Origin: CAYJBH01 sp964369965
Lineage (GTDB): Bacteria > Bacillota > Clostridia > Oscillospirales > Ruminococcaceae
DNA: 64,000 bases
Assembly: GCA_964369965.1 (NCBI GenBank)
Contig: CAYJGF010000009.1
Location: 1-64,000 of the forward strand
Direction of reading: 5' to 3'
The notes under the pieces were generated by a model. That model had not been told where the DNA came from and searched no databases. It saw only the letters and a program-made list of their open reading frames with translations. Position numbers and translations under genes: made by a program. Of the stretch, positions 8,337-16,799 are shown piece by piece (within the stretch, counting starts at the first letter, position 1; each line of letters starts with the position of its first letter).

Positions 8337-9406
8337 GTTAATTTGTTATCATGAAACAACATTGCCAACGCGTCGGCTGCGTACTGCGCCGCCTGTTTTG
8401 CCTCGTCGAGGGTGTTGGCGTGACCGCCTACCTCTAATAACAATGCGCCGGTCGAGAGTTGTTGATTGTAGTTGCGATAATCAAACAGTATCGAGCGCGT
8501 CAAGGTCGGATACTCGCTCTCCATCGCCGACTGCCATGCGGTCGCGAACTTCAAATTCTCGGTATAGTTAGGCATACCCATCGTGCCGTCGTCCACACCG
8601 CTTATTAGCATGATCTGCGCCGTCTTGTTGCCCTCTATCATGGTGACCGGCTTGACCCTCGTGCCGCCGGCACGCTCCAACGCGTCTCGGTGGACGTCGA
8701 TAACAACCTTGATGGAGGGGTACTGTTCGAGGTAGTTTATTACCGTCTGTTCCGACGCATCATAACTGCCGTTGTAGGAGTATTCATCGTGCAGTGTGCG
8801 ATCATGCAGGGTGTTGATGCCGGCCTCGTTTAAAACCTCAACCATGACCTCACCGACCGATACTATGTTTTGAGTGGTGTCACTGCTTCGACTCGGTATC
8901 GACGGGTCATAATAACCTACGTCGGTAGGCTCATAGCTCTCGGTCGCGTGGGTGTGGTAGATGAGCACCTGCGGCTCACTCGAATTCACCTCCACCGTGA
9001 ATGGTAGCGGCTGGGCGGCGTAGGCGAGCACCTCGTCGTTGGTGTGGTGGGTCAGATTGAAAAGGTGACCGGACGACAGTGCAACGGTTTTAATATCCTC
9101 ACCCGGTAGGACGGTGAGCTGTTCTATCACACCCTTCCCCTCCGGTATATCCACCACCGCATCTATCGGGAAGATATCCTTTGCCGGCTCACCGAACAAA
9201 AGCGGCACCGACTGCCAAAATCCTTTCGGCTCGATACTCTGCGCCTGTTCGTATAACGGCTCGGTTATATAGACATTATCATTCGACGGTGAAAACAGCA
9301 TACCAACAAGATTTGCACCGCTCGCCATAATAACAAGTAGCGCAGTCGGCATTAAAAATTGTCTCGTCAGCCGCCTGCGCATTAATCTGTTTTTTATTGA
9401 AAGCAC
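8333..9406 (-). CDS. spoIIP: Stage II sporulation protein P (forespore engulfment amidase)
   Basis: This 357-aa protein has one N-terminal membrane helix (about residues 15-37) and a C-terminal SpoIIP domain. Visible motifs are VLIYHTHATESY, PSIPSRSSDTTQNIVSVG, VVIDVHRDAL and LLEVGGHANT; these include the His/Glu residues typical of the zinc amidase/endopeptidase. In spore formers SpoIIP works with SpoIID and SpoIIM to degrade septal peptidoglycan during engulfment. The start is GTG at 9406 with AGAGG upstream. I could not identify a convincing sigma-E promoter. This gene is the main evidence that the organism sporulates. Confidence 0.94.
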   Translation of the reverse strand: MLSIKNRLMRRRLTRQFLMPTALLVIMASGANLVGMLFSPSNDNVYITEPLYEQAQSIEPKGFWQSVPLLFGEPAKDIFPIDAVVDIPEGKGVIEQLTVLPGEDIKTVALSSGHLFNLTHHTNDEVLAYAAQPLPFTVEVNSSEPQVLIYHTHATESYEPTDVGYYDPSIPSRSSDTTQNIVSVGEVMVEVLNEAGINTLHDRTLHDEYSYNGSYDASEQTVINYLEQYPSIKVVIDVHRDALERAGGTRVKPVTMIEGNKTAQIMLISGVDDGTMGMPNYTENLKFATAWQSAMESEYPTLTRSILFDYRNYNQQLSTGALLLEVGGHANTLDEAKQAAQYAADALAMLFHDNKLT

Positions 9407-9464
9407 TTTTAACCTCTCACAAATGTTCCTTAATAAACATATGTGATTTATGAGAAGTTAATGA

Positions 9465-10631
9465 CTATGATTTTTCTTTTTTGAGTACCGGCAGTAATAA
9501 CAAAACACCCACCAGTGCCACCACGCCGAGCGTGCCAAAGAGGACAAGTTGGTTGGTTATCGGGCTGAGCACCATGGGGAAAAACAGTGCCGCGAGCGAA
9601 AAACCGACCATCACACAACCGTAGTTGGAGCCGATGTTTTTTAGCCCGAACAGCTTGCCGGTGATGAGGGGGAATGTGCCGGAGATACCACCGTAACAAA
9701 AGGTGATCACAATAATGACCGCCATCAACAGATAGCTTTGGGCAAATATCAGCAAAAACGCGCCGACGGTGGTCAATGCAATCTCAACAATGGCGGTGAG
9801 ACTGCGACCTATTTTGTCGGAAAGCAGTGGGAAGAACAGCCGACCGAGTGCGTTGCTCACGCCTGTCAGCATAATCATTATCGTCGCCATTCCGTCGGTC
9901 AGACCGCGCTCCAACGACAGCGATTTAAAGGAGGGATTGAGGATAAAATACACCGCGATACCGAACATCATCGCAACGGTGATAAAATAAAAGGTCGGTT
10001 TTTTGAGCATCTCGCCGGTGGTAAGGTCACTCTCTGTCGCACTCGCCGCACCTGCTGCCGCTCCCTCTTTAGGCATGGTGATAAAGGAAAAACAGGCAAG
10101 AGTCGCCACGAGGAAGATTGCACCCAGTATCAAAAATGTGTTTTGAAGTCCGACCAAACCAACGAGTTGTTCCACCAGCGGTGCAAATATGACGGTGGAA
10201 AAACCGAATGTGCACACCGATATACCGGTTGCAAGACCGCGTTTGTCGGGGAAGTTGCGCTGTGCGGTGCTGATGACCGCATTATACCCCATGCCGACAC
10301 CAAAACCGCCGAGTATACCGTAGGTAAAATAGATAAGTATGCCGAGGCTTGTCGGCAAAATCGCCGTCGCGAACATGGCAAGCGCAAGCAATACACCGCC
10401 GATAAGCACCGTTTTTTGGGTGGTTATCTTGACCTGTATTCTACCGCCGAACAAGATCCCGACAACAAAAAAGGAGAGCATAAACGATGAGGTTAGCTTT
10501 GTGTCGGCGGCATCCATCCCGAAATATTCGCTCACCGGCATCACAAATATGCTCCAAATATAGATAATGCCAAGGAAAAGTTGCATTATCGAGCCGGAAA
10601 TCAGCACCACGTTCCTGTTTTTTTCTTTCAT
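9465..10631 (-). CDS. MFS transporter, OFA (oxalate/formate antiporter-like) family
   Basis: This 388-aa protein has 12 predicted membrane helices in two halves. Family motifs are GIIYIWSIFVMPVSEYFG at the N-terminus, YGILGGFGVGMGYNA, and LSDKIGRSL in the loop opening the second half. The OFA family includes oxalate/formate exchange and other monocarboxylate carriers, and the real substrate cannot be read from sequence. The start ATG is preceded by AGGGGGC. The tetR gene is immediately upstream on the same strand, separated by a hairpin terminator, so TetR may regulate it. Its C-terminus ends in a lysine-rich tail (LKKEKS). Confidence 0.85.
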   Translation of the reverse strand: MKEKNRNVVLISGSIMQLFLGIIYIWSIFVMPVSEYFGMDAADTKLTSSFMLSFFVVGILFGGRIQVKITTQKTVLIGGVLLALAMFATAILPTSLGILIYFTYGILGGFGVGMGYNAVISTAQRNFPDKRGLATGISVCTFGFSTVIFAPLVEQLVGLVGLQNTFLILGAIFLVATLACFSFITMPKEGAAAGAASATESDLTTGEMLKKPTFYFITVAMMFGIAVYFILNPSFKSLSLERGLTDGMATIMIMLTGVSNALGRLFFPLLSDKIGRSLTAIVEIALTTVGAFLLIFAQSYLLMAVIIVITFCYGGISGTFPLITGKLFGLKNIGSNYGCVMVGFSLAALFFPMVLSPITNQLVLFGTLGVVALVGVLLLLPVLKKEKS

Positions 10632-10657
10632 TTTAAAAAGCCCCCTATCATTAAAAT

Positions 10658-10678
10658 GGACAACCGCAAGGGTTGTCC
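10658..10678 (-). terminator. Rho-independent terminator of the tetR gene
   Basis: GGACAACC/GGTTGTCC hairpin with a 5-nt loop, followed on the minus strand by ATTTTAAT. It starts 6 nt past the tetR stop and precedes the MFS gene. Confidence 0.65.
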
Positions 10679-10683
10679 CCGAT

Positions 10684-11268
10684 TTATACAGATAAAATTT
10701 TGCGATAACTTGCTATGAAATTTTTAAGCTCGGCACTCTTTTTCTCCTCGCTCATATGCTCGCAACTTTTTATAAAACCGTCCACTACCCACTCGGTGTA
10801 CCGGAGAATTTTATCAAATTCCGAGGACTCCTTAAATGCATAGCGGTCACAGCGTTTAAAAAGCTCGTCGAAGGTATACTTTTTAAACTCCGACAAAAAG
10901 TCCTGTGCCTGCTCGCCGCCCTCCTCACGCATTTTGTCATAAAACAAAAACACGTGCGGATAAATGTCACAAAGACGAAATCGTAACTCCAACATCTCGG
11001 TAAGTAGGGCGAAAAAATCGTTCTCGTTCTCGCTCAACTTATCATAATAGTCGCCGACAAGGATAAGCGCGCAATACTCCGCGATAAAGTCAAAAAGGTT
11101 TTGTTTGTTGCCGAAATAGTGAAAAAGTATCCCCTTTGATATGCTTGCCTCGGCGACAATCCTGTTGGTGCTCGCATTTTCATAGCCATAAAGGGCAAAT
11201 TCCTTTATAGCTGCAGAGATAATTTTGTCCTGCTTTGCAACATTTGTATCGAAAAACTTCTGGTTGAT
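10684..11268 (-). CDS. TetR/AcrR-family regulator with apparent ATC start codon
   Basis: The open frame encodes about 194 aa. It has an N-terminal TetR HTH (residues about 13-58: IISAAIKEFALYGYENAST, then SISKGILFHYFGNKQNLF) and a helical ligand domain. The family usually begins MNQKFFD; here the frame reads INQKFFD with ATC exactly where the start belongs, 7 nt after AGGAAGAGG. The nearest standard start in frame is TTG at 11037, which would delete the whole DNA-binding domain. So either ATC initiates, or there is a start-codon mutation or base error. A palindrome-like stretch, TTGAC to GGTCAA (11296-11320), upstream could be its operator. It likely controls the following MFS gene. Confidence 0.8.
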   Translation of the reverse strand: MNQKFFDTNVAKQDKIISAAIKEFALYGYENASTNRIVAEASISKGILFHYFGNKQNLFDFIAEYCALILVGDYYDKLSENENDFFALLTEMLELRFRLCDIYPHVFLFYDKMREEGGEQAQDFLSEFKKYTFDELFKRCDRYAFKESSEFDKILRYTEWVVDGFIKSCEHMSEEKKSAELKNFIASYRKILSV

Positions 11269-11398
11269 GGTGCTACCTCTTCCTAAAACAATATTTTGAC
11301 AAGGTGTCCACCCCGGTCAATTTATTCAAGTTTAACATAAAAATACAATTTTTGCAATACCGCCCCCCATTTTTTTTAAGAAATTTTGTGGTAAAGTA

Positions 11399-11426
11399 TT
11401 GACATTTGTGCAGTCTGTGATATACT
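11399..11426 (+). promoter_or_regulatory. Sigma-A promoter of htpG
   Basis: TTGACA, 16 nt and TATACT, with the CIRCE operator starting 4 nt after the -10 so that it covers the transcription start. Confidence 0.8.
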
Positions 11427-11430
11427 GTTT

Positions 11431-11457
11431 TTAGCACTCGATGCACAAGAGTGCTAA
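11431..11457. promoter_or_regulatory. CIRCE element (HrcA operator)
   Basis: TTAGCACTC, nine bases, then GAGTGCTAA: a perfect match to the consensus inverted repeat bound by the heat-shock repressor HrcA. CIRCE normally controls groESL and the hrcA-grpE-dnaK operon. Confidence 0.95.
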
Positions 11458-11507
11458 AAGTGAAATTATTCTGTAAATCTTTATACAATGAAAGGAATGA
11501 CAAGAAT

Positions 11508-13397
11508 ATGGCAAAAAAACAGTTTAAGGCAGAGAGCAAGCGCCTGCTCGACATGATGATTCACTCCATTTATACCCACAAAGAAATATTTCTGCGTGAG
11601 CTTATCAGCAACGCGTCGGACGCTATAGACAAGGCGTACTACACCGAGCTGTCGGCGGGCAAGGGCGTCACCAAAAACGACTATAACATACGCATAACCG
11701 CCGACAAGGATGCCGGCACCCTTACCATAAGCGACAACGGCATGGGTCTTTCCGCCGACGATATGGAGAAAAACCTTGGTGTCATCGCCGCCTCCGGCAC
11801 CCTCGCATTTCAAAAGGAGATGGATAAAAAGGACGATGTGGACCTCATCGGTCAGTTCGGTGTCGGCTTTTATTCTGCATTCATGGTCTCGGCCGAGATT
11901 ACGGTCAACAGCCGCCTACTCGGCGCGAGTGAGGCATTCAGTTGGCAATCCTCCGGCGCGGACGGCTACACCATCAAGCCTTGCGACAAGGAGACCGCCG
12001 GCACCGATGTCATCTTAAAACTCCTGCCGGACGGCGAGGAGGAGCGCTATAGCGACTACCTCGAGCAGTATCGCCTGCGTTCACTGGTCAAAAAATACTC
12101 CGACTATATCCGCTACCCCATCATTATGGAGGTGGAAAAGACCGATGTAATCGAGCCGGGCGACGCGGAAAAGGACGCCGTGACCGAGACAAAGCTCGTC
12201 GATGAAACGCTCAACAGCATGATACCGCTGTGGAAAAAACAAAAGAGCGAGATAACCCGCGAGGAATACAACGGTTTTTATACCGACCGCCGTTTTGGCT
12301 TTGACGAGCCACTTCGCGTTATTCACGGCGTGGGCGACGGCGCGGTCAGCTTCACCGCACTTTTATTCGTGCCGAGTGAGCCATCCTATGATTTTTATAC
12401 CAAGGACTTTGAAAAAGGGCTTGCGCTCTATGCCAAAGGCGTGATGATCATGGAGAAATGCTCCGATCTGTTGCCGGAGTACTTCGCATTCATGCGCGGA
12501 CTTATCGACAGTGAGGATCTCTCGCTCAACATCTCGCGCGAGATGCTACAACAGGACAGACAGCTTAAAGTTATCGAAAAATGGCTCTCCAAAAAGATTA
12601 AATCGGAGCTTTTGTCACTGCAAAAAGCCGACCGCGAGGGGTATGAGAAGTTCTTCACCTCGTTCGGCAAACAAATTAAATTCGGGGTTTATTCCGACTA
12701 CGGTATGAATAAAGAACTGTTGCAAGACCTACTCCTTTTCTACTCCTCCACCGAGAAAAAGCAGGTGACCCTCGCGGAGTATGTCGAGCGCATGAGCGAG
12801 GGGCAGGAGTTTATCTATTTTGCCTCCGGCAGTAGTGTGGAGCAGATAGACAAACTGCCGCAAACGGAGCGTCTGCGCGACGCCGGTGTCGAGATGCTGT
12901 ATCTCGTGGACGACGTGGACGAGTTTGCGTTGCAGTCCATGCGGGAGTATTCCGAAAAGCAGTTTAAAAATATATCCTCCGGCGATCTTAAACTCCCCGG
13001 TGAGGAGGAGAAAAAAGAGGGTGAGGAGGTACAAAAGCAGTACGAACAACTCCTCACCGCCATGAAAGAGGCTATCGGCGACAAGGTATCAAAGGTAACC
13101 ACCACCGACCGCCTTAAAAGCCACCCCGTCTGCCTATCCAGCGAGGGAGCACTCTCGATAGAGATGGAAAAGGTGCTCGCACAGATGCCGGGGCAGGAGG
13201 CACCGAAAGCGCAAAAGGTCATGGAGCTAAACCCCGACCACGCCGCCTTTGCCAAACTCACAACAATGCACGACGAGGATAAGGAGCGTTTTGAGCGCTA
13301 TTCCCGAGTGCTGTTCAATCAGGCACTTATTATAGAGGGTCTGCCGGTGGAAGATCCGGTGGAGTTCGCGAATGATATAACCGCGCTGTTGTCATAA
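11508..13397 (+). CDS. htpG: Hsp90-family molecular chaperone HtpG
   Basis: This 629-aa protein has an N-terminal GHKL ATPase domain (ELISNASDAIDK near residue 28; SDNGMGLSADDM; GQFGVGFYSAFMV), the middle domain, and a C-terminal dimerisation domain. HtpG is the bacterial cytosolic Hsp90. The start is the ATG of MAKKQFKAES at 11508, with AAAGGAATG upstream; an upstream in-frame start at 11451 would lie inside the CIRCE element and is rejected. The CIRCE operator makes HrcA-controlled heat induction likely, unlike Bacillus subtilis, where htpG is not a CIRCE gene. Confidence 0.97.
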   Translation: MAKKQFKAESKRLLDMMIHSIYTHKEIFLRELISNASDAIDKAYYTELSAGKGVTKNDYNIRITADKDAGTLTISDNGMGLSADDMEKNLGVIAASGTLAFQKEMDKKDDVDLIGQFGVGFYSAFMVSAEITVNSRLLGASEAFSWQSSGADGYTIKPCDKETAGTDVILKLLPDGEEERYSDYLEQYRLRSLVKKYSDYIRYPIIMEVEKTDVIEPGDAEKDAVTETKLVDETLNSMIPLWKKQKSEITREEYNGFYTDRRFGFDEPLRVIHGVGDGAVSFTALLFVPSEPSYDFYTKDFEKGLALYAKGVMIMEKCSDLLPEYFAFMRGLIDSEDLSLNISREMLQQDRQLKVIEKWLSKKIKSELLSLQKADREGYEKFFTSFGKQIKFGVYSDYGMNKELLQDLLLFYSSTEKKQVTLAEYVERMSEGQEFIYFASGSSVEQIDKLPQTERLRDAGVEMLYLVDDVDEFALQSMREYSEKQFKNISSGDLKLPGEEEKKEGEEVQKQYEQLLTAMKEAIGDKVSKVTTTDRLKSHPVCLSSEGALSIEMEKVLAQMPGQEAPKAQKVMELNPDHAAFAKLTTMHDEDKERFERYSRVLFNQALIIEGLPVEDPVEFANDITALLS

Positions 13398-13407
13398 AAG
13401 TTTTAAT

Positions 13408-13444
13408 AATGCCGCGTGTAACCATCATGGTTGCACGCGGCATT
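13408..13444. terminator. Bidirectional hairpin between htpG and the P-ATPase gene
   Basis: AATGCCGCGTG pairs with CACGCGGCATT, and an inner AACCA/TGGTT extends the stem. It separates two convergent genes. T runs are short on both sides. Confidence 0.65.
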
Positions 13445-13476
13445 GCTGTATAGATTTACTGAAGTGTAATGGTTTG

Positions 13477-16104
13477 TTATCCCCTTACCGCCCCTACGAT
13501 TAACTTAGCCACCTCCACAATCGGTATGACGAGGAGAGCTATACCGACCGACAGGGCAAACTGGAGGAGCGTTACCGGCAGTATGCCGAATGCGCTCGCG
13601 AACACCGGCACGAATACCACCAGTGCGGTCAGGAAAAAGCTCGCGCCCATGGCAAGCCAAAGGAATTTATTCTGCTTTTTAAGGCTAAAAATACTCTTGT
13701 CGAGACTGCGCATATTGAGACTGTGAAAAACCTCCGACATGCTCATGGTCAAAAATGCCATGGTCATACCGAGCTCACTGGAGGCAACCTCCCACACACC
13801 GCTGTCAAGATAGTGCCCGAGGAAATAGGCGAAAAGTGTCAAGGCAGAGACCATTACACCCTGAAAAATGACATTCGGACCCAGACCGCCTGCAAATATG
13901 CTCTCTTTCGGGGAGCGTGGGCTTTTTTTCATCACGTCATTTTCCGACGGCTCCATGCCGAGGGCGAGCGCAGGAAAAGTGTCGGTAATAAGGTTGATAA
14001 ACAGCAGGTGCACCGGCTTTAATATAGTAAAGCCGAGCAGTGTCGCGATGAATATGCTCACCACCTCCGACAGGTTGGACGCCAAAAGGAACTGGATAGC
14101 CTTGCGGATATTGTTGTATATCCGTCGACCCTCCTTGACCGCCCCGACAATGGTGGCAAAGTTGTCGTCCGCTAAAACCATGTCGGCAACATTCTTGGTC
14201 ACGTCGGTGCCGGTGATGCCCATGCCGATGCCGATATCCGCCTTTTTTATACTCGGTGCGTCGTTCACGCCGTCACCGGTCATGGCGACGATATAACCGC
14301 GTTTTCTTAGTGTTGAGACTATGCGCGTCTTATTCTCTGGCTTGACCCTCGCGTACACTCCGAACCGCTCCACCGACTCATAAAACTCCTCGTCGCTGAT
14401 TTTATCCAGCTCGGCGCCGGTTATCGCACCCTTTGCGTTGTCGATAATGCCTATCTCTTTTGCGATGGCGACCGCCGTGTCGATATGATCGCCCGTTATC
14501 ATTATCGGTCGTATACCCGCCTCGCGACAGCTTGCAATCGCCGGTATGACTTCGTCACGTACCGGATCTATCATGCCGGAAAGACCGACAAATATAAGCT
14601 CCTTTTCTAAAGTCTCGGCGGAAAAGTCGCTCGGTTTTGCGCCCATTTTGCGGTATGCGCCGGCGAGCACTCGCAGTGCCCTGTCCGCCATGTCCTTGTT
14701 TTTCGCCTCAATTTCAGCGCGAAGCTCTGCCGTCATGGGCAGGACTTCACCGCCCTTTAGCACCGAAACACAGTGCTCTAAAACCGAGTCGGTCGCGCCC
14801 TTGGTATAGACTACAAACTCGCCCTGCTCATCGGTCACCACCGACATCATCTTGCGCACGCTCTCAAACGGTGCCTCACCGACACGGGGATTGGTGCGCG
14901 AGAGTTCACCCTTGTCAATGCCGTTTGCCTTGGCGTACCCCACGAGGGCGCACTCCGTCGGCTCCCCGACCGCCTCGCCGTCCTCACCCAGCTCGGCATC
15001 ACTGCATATCGCCATCACCTTTGATAAAAACTTATCGTCGGTGAGCGCTTCTTCCACCACCGTCATCTTGTTGCGTGTCAGTGTGCCGGTCTTGTCACTA
15101 CAGATAATCTGCGCACAGCCAAGAGTTTCCACCGCCGTGAGTTTGCGTATGACCGCGCCCCGTTTTGACATGTTGGTGACACCGATGGCGAGAACCACCG
15201 TCACCACCGTCGCAAGCCCCTCCGGTATCGCCGCCACCGCGAGGCTGACCGCCACCATAAAGGTATCGAGCAGTATTTCGGAGTTTATACTCTCGGCAGT
15301 TATGAGATTAAAGGCAAAGATAAAGGCGCAGATGCCGAGCACCGCAAAGGTGAGAATTTTGGAAAGGTGGTGTAATTTCTTTTGCAGTGGGGTCTTGTCC
15401 TCCTCCTCACCGCTCAGCGCGCCGGCTATGTGACCCATCTCGGTGTCCATGCCGGTCGCCGTCACCACCGCGCGACCACGACCGAACACGGCAACAGAGC
15501 CGCTGTACACCATGTTTTTGCGATCGCCGAGCGGCACATCGGCACCCTTTGCGGTCAATGTATCCTGTGTCTTGGTCACCGCAAGGCTCTCGCCGGTCAG
15601 TGCCGCCTCCTCTATCTGCAATCCGGCGCACTCGATAATACGACCGTCGGCAGGCAGTGAGTCCCCTGCCTCGACTAAAAGTACATCTCCGACCACCAAA
15701 TCCTCGCTTTTAATATCGCAGGGTGCGCCATCCCGTATGACACGGCAGGTGTCGGCGGTCATGCTTTTGAGTGCCTCAATAGCCTGCTCCGCCTTGCTCT
15801 CTTGATATACACCAAGTATAGCATTGATTAATACAACGGCAAGTATAATGAAAATGTCGGCATGAAGCTCCCCTGCCATGATGTTGGTCACACCGGAGAC
15901 TATCGCCGCGCCGATTAGCACCAATGTCATCGGCTCGGCAAGCTGTTTTATAAAACGTGATAAGAGGGAGGCTTTTTCTGCCTCCTTCAGTCGGTTAGCG
16001 CCGTTCTCGGCAAGGCGCTTTTCCGCCTCGTTTTTAGAGAGACCCTGTGAGGAACTTTTGAGTTCGCTTAGCACCTCGTTAAAATCGTTATTGTAGAAAT
16101 TCAT
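13477..16104 (-). CDS. Cation-transporting P-type ATPase, Ca2+ type (P2A)
   Basis: This 875-aa protein carries the complete P-type set: an N-terminal cation-ATPase domain, TGES in the actuator, phosphorylation motif DKTGTLT (about residue 335), YTKGA in the nucleotide domain and TGDGVNDAPS in the hinge. The membrane motifs PEGLATVV (M4), SNLSEVVS (M5) and NLITDTFPALALG (M6) correspond to the calcium ligands of SERCA-type pumps, so Ca2+ export is the likely role. Its start overlaps the stop of the upstream TIGR01906-like gene by 4 nt. It is the last gene of a minus-strand operon beginning at the methyltransferase. Confidence 0.92.
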   Translation of the reverse strand: MNFYNNDFNEVLSELKSSSQGLSKNEAEKRLAENGANRLKEAEKASLLSRFIKQLAEPMTLVLIGAAIVSGVTNIMAGELHADIFIILAVVLINAILGVYQESKAEQAIEALKSMTADTCRVIRDGAPCDIKSEDLVVGDVLLVEAGDSLPADGRIIECAGLQIEEAALTGESLAVTKTQDTLTAKGADVPLGDRKNMVYSGSVAVFGRGRAVVTATGMDTEMGHIAGALSGEEEDKTPLQKKLHHLSKILTFAVLGICAFIFAFNLITAESINSEILLDTFMVAVSLAVAAIPEGLATVVTVVLAIGVTNMSKRGAVIRKLTAVETLGCAQIICSDKTGTLTRNKMTVVEEALTDDKFLSKVMAICSDAELGEDGEAVGEPTECALVGYAKANGIDKGELSRTNPRVGEAPFESVRKMMSVVTDEQGEFVVYTKGATDSVLEHCVSVLKGGEVLPMTAELRAEIEAKNKDMADRALRVLAGAYRKMGAKPSDFSAETLEKELIFVGLSGMIDPVRDEVIPAIASCREAGIRPIMITGDHIDTAVAIAKEIGIIDNAKGAITGAELDKISDEEFYESVERFGVYARVKPENKTRIVSTLRKRGYIVAMTGDGVNDAPSIKKADIGIGMGITGTDVTKNVADMVLADDNFATIVGAVKEGRRIYNNIRKAIQFLLASNLSEVVSIFIATLLGFTILKPVHLLFINLITDTFPALALGMEPSENDVMKKSPRSPKESIFAGGLGPNVIFQGVMVSALTLFAYFLGHYLDSGVWEVASSELGMTMAFLTMSMSEVFHSLNMRSLDKSIFSLKKQNKFLWLAMGASFFLTALVVFVPVFASAFGILPVTLLQFALSVGIALLVIPIVEVAKLIVGAVRG

Positions 16105-16790
16105 GCCCTATTAGCCCCTTTCCTTATAAATATTTTAGGTATGTTGAGTGATAAAAACGCCACCACCATCGTCGCGACAAATGCGATAAGAATATTGGTC
16201 ACCATCGCAAAGAAGAAATTGGAGGGGAACATATTTATCATAATGCTGACATTCGGATCCAGTAGCCAAAGGTCGTTGGTGAAGATAAGCTGATGAAATA
16301 TCGTCCAGAACATGTTGAAGTTGAAGGCAATAAACGCGCCGAGCAGTGCCGTCACCACCACAAAGACCACGGCGGCGATGTTGTACATCTTAGCGAGGAT
16401 AAAAAGCCCCGTTTTTTTGTATCGTATCAGCATAAACGCCATGCCGAGCACAGCGGCGGCGGCGCAGATATAAAAGATATTTATCGCAAGCAAAAACAGC
16501 TCTTTCACGTCCACCATGTGCTGTGTCTCCCGCTCGTCGAAGATTTCGCGCTCCACTCCGTTCACCGGCAGGACTATGGATATATCGTCGCGTCGGTCGA
16601 ACATGTAGTCCAACAGTGCATCGCTCGCGGCGGTCAAATCCTCGACCGACATGCCGGTTTGCTGTGCCGTGTTGTTTTGCTCATACTGCTCGGGATAAAA
16701 GGCGCGGTTGTCGGCGGTGAAAAGTATACTGCCGAGCAAAAACGCGAAGATTGCAAGGAATGAGAAGATAAAGCATAAAAGATGTTTCAA
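16101..16790 (-). CDS. TIGR01906/DUF1461-family integral membrane protein
   Basis: This 229-aa protein has an N-terminal helix (about 5-25), an extracytoplasmic loop of about 75 residues and three more helices. The loop contains the family pattern SVEDLTAASDALLDYMF, RRDD and HMVDVKELF. Function of the family is unknown. The stop codon overlaps the start of the Ca2+-ATPase gene (16101-16104), so translation is probably coupled. The gene upstream ends 9 nt before its start. Confidence 0.8.
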   Translation of the reverse strand: MKHLLCFIFSFLAIFAFLLGSILFTADNRAFYPEQYEQNNTAQQTGMSVEDLTAASDALLDYMFDRRDDISIVLPVNGVEREIFDERETQHMVDVKELFLLAINIFYICAAAAVLGMAFMLIRYKKTGLFILAKMYNIAAVVFVVVTALLGAFIAFNFNMFWTIFHQLIFTNDLWLLDPNVSIMINMFPSNFFFAMVTNILIAFVATMVVAFLSLNIPKIFIRKGANRA

Positions 16791-16799
16791 TATAACCTC

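Noticed and set aside
9407..9464. Sigma-E promoter for spoIIP
   Set aside because: AT-rich CATA-type boxes exist, but I could not find a pair with convincing sequence and spacing.
11273..11554. 93-codon minus-strand frame across the tetR-htpG intergenic region
   Set aside because: It runs through the CIRCE element and htpG promoter and has no ribosome binding site or homology.
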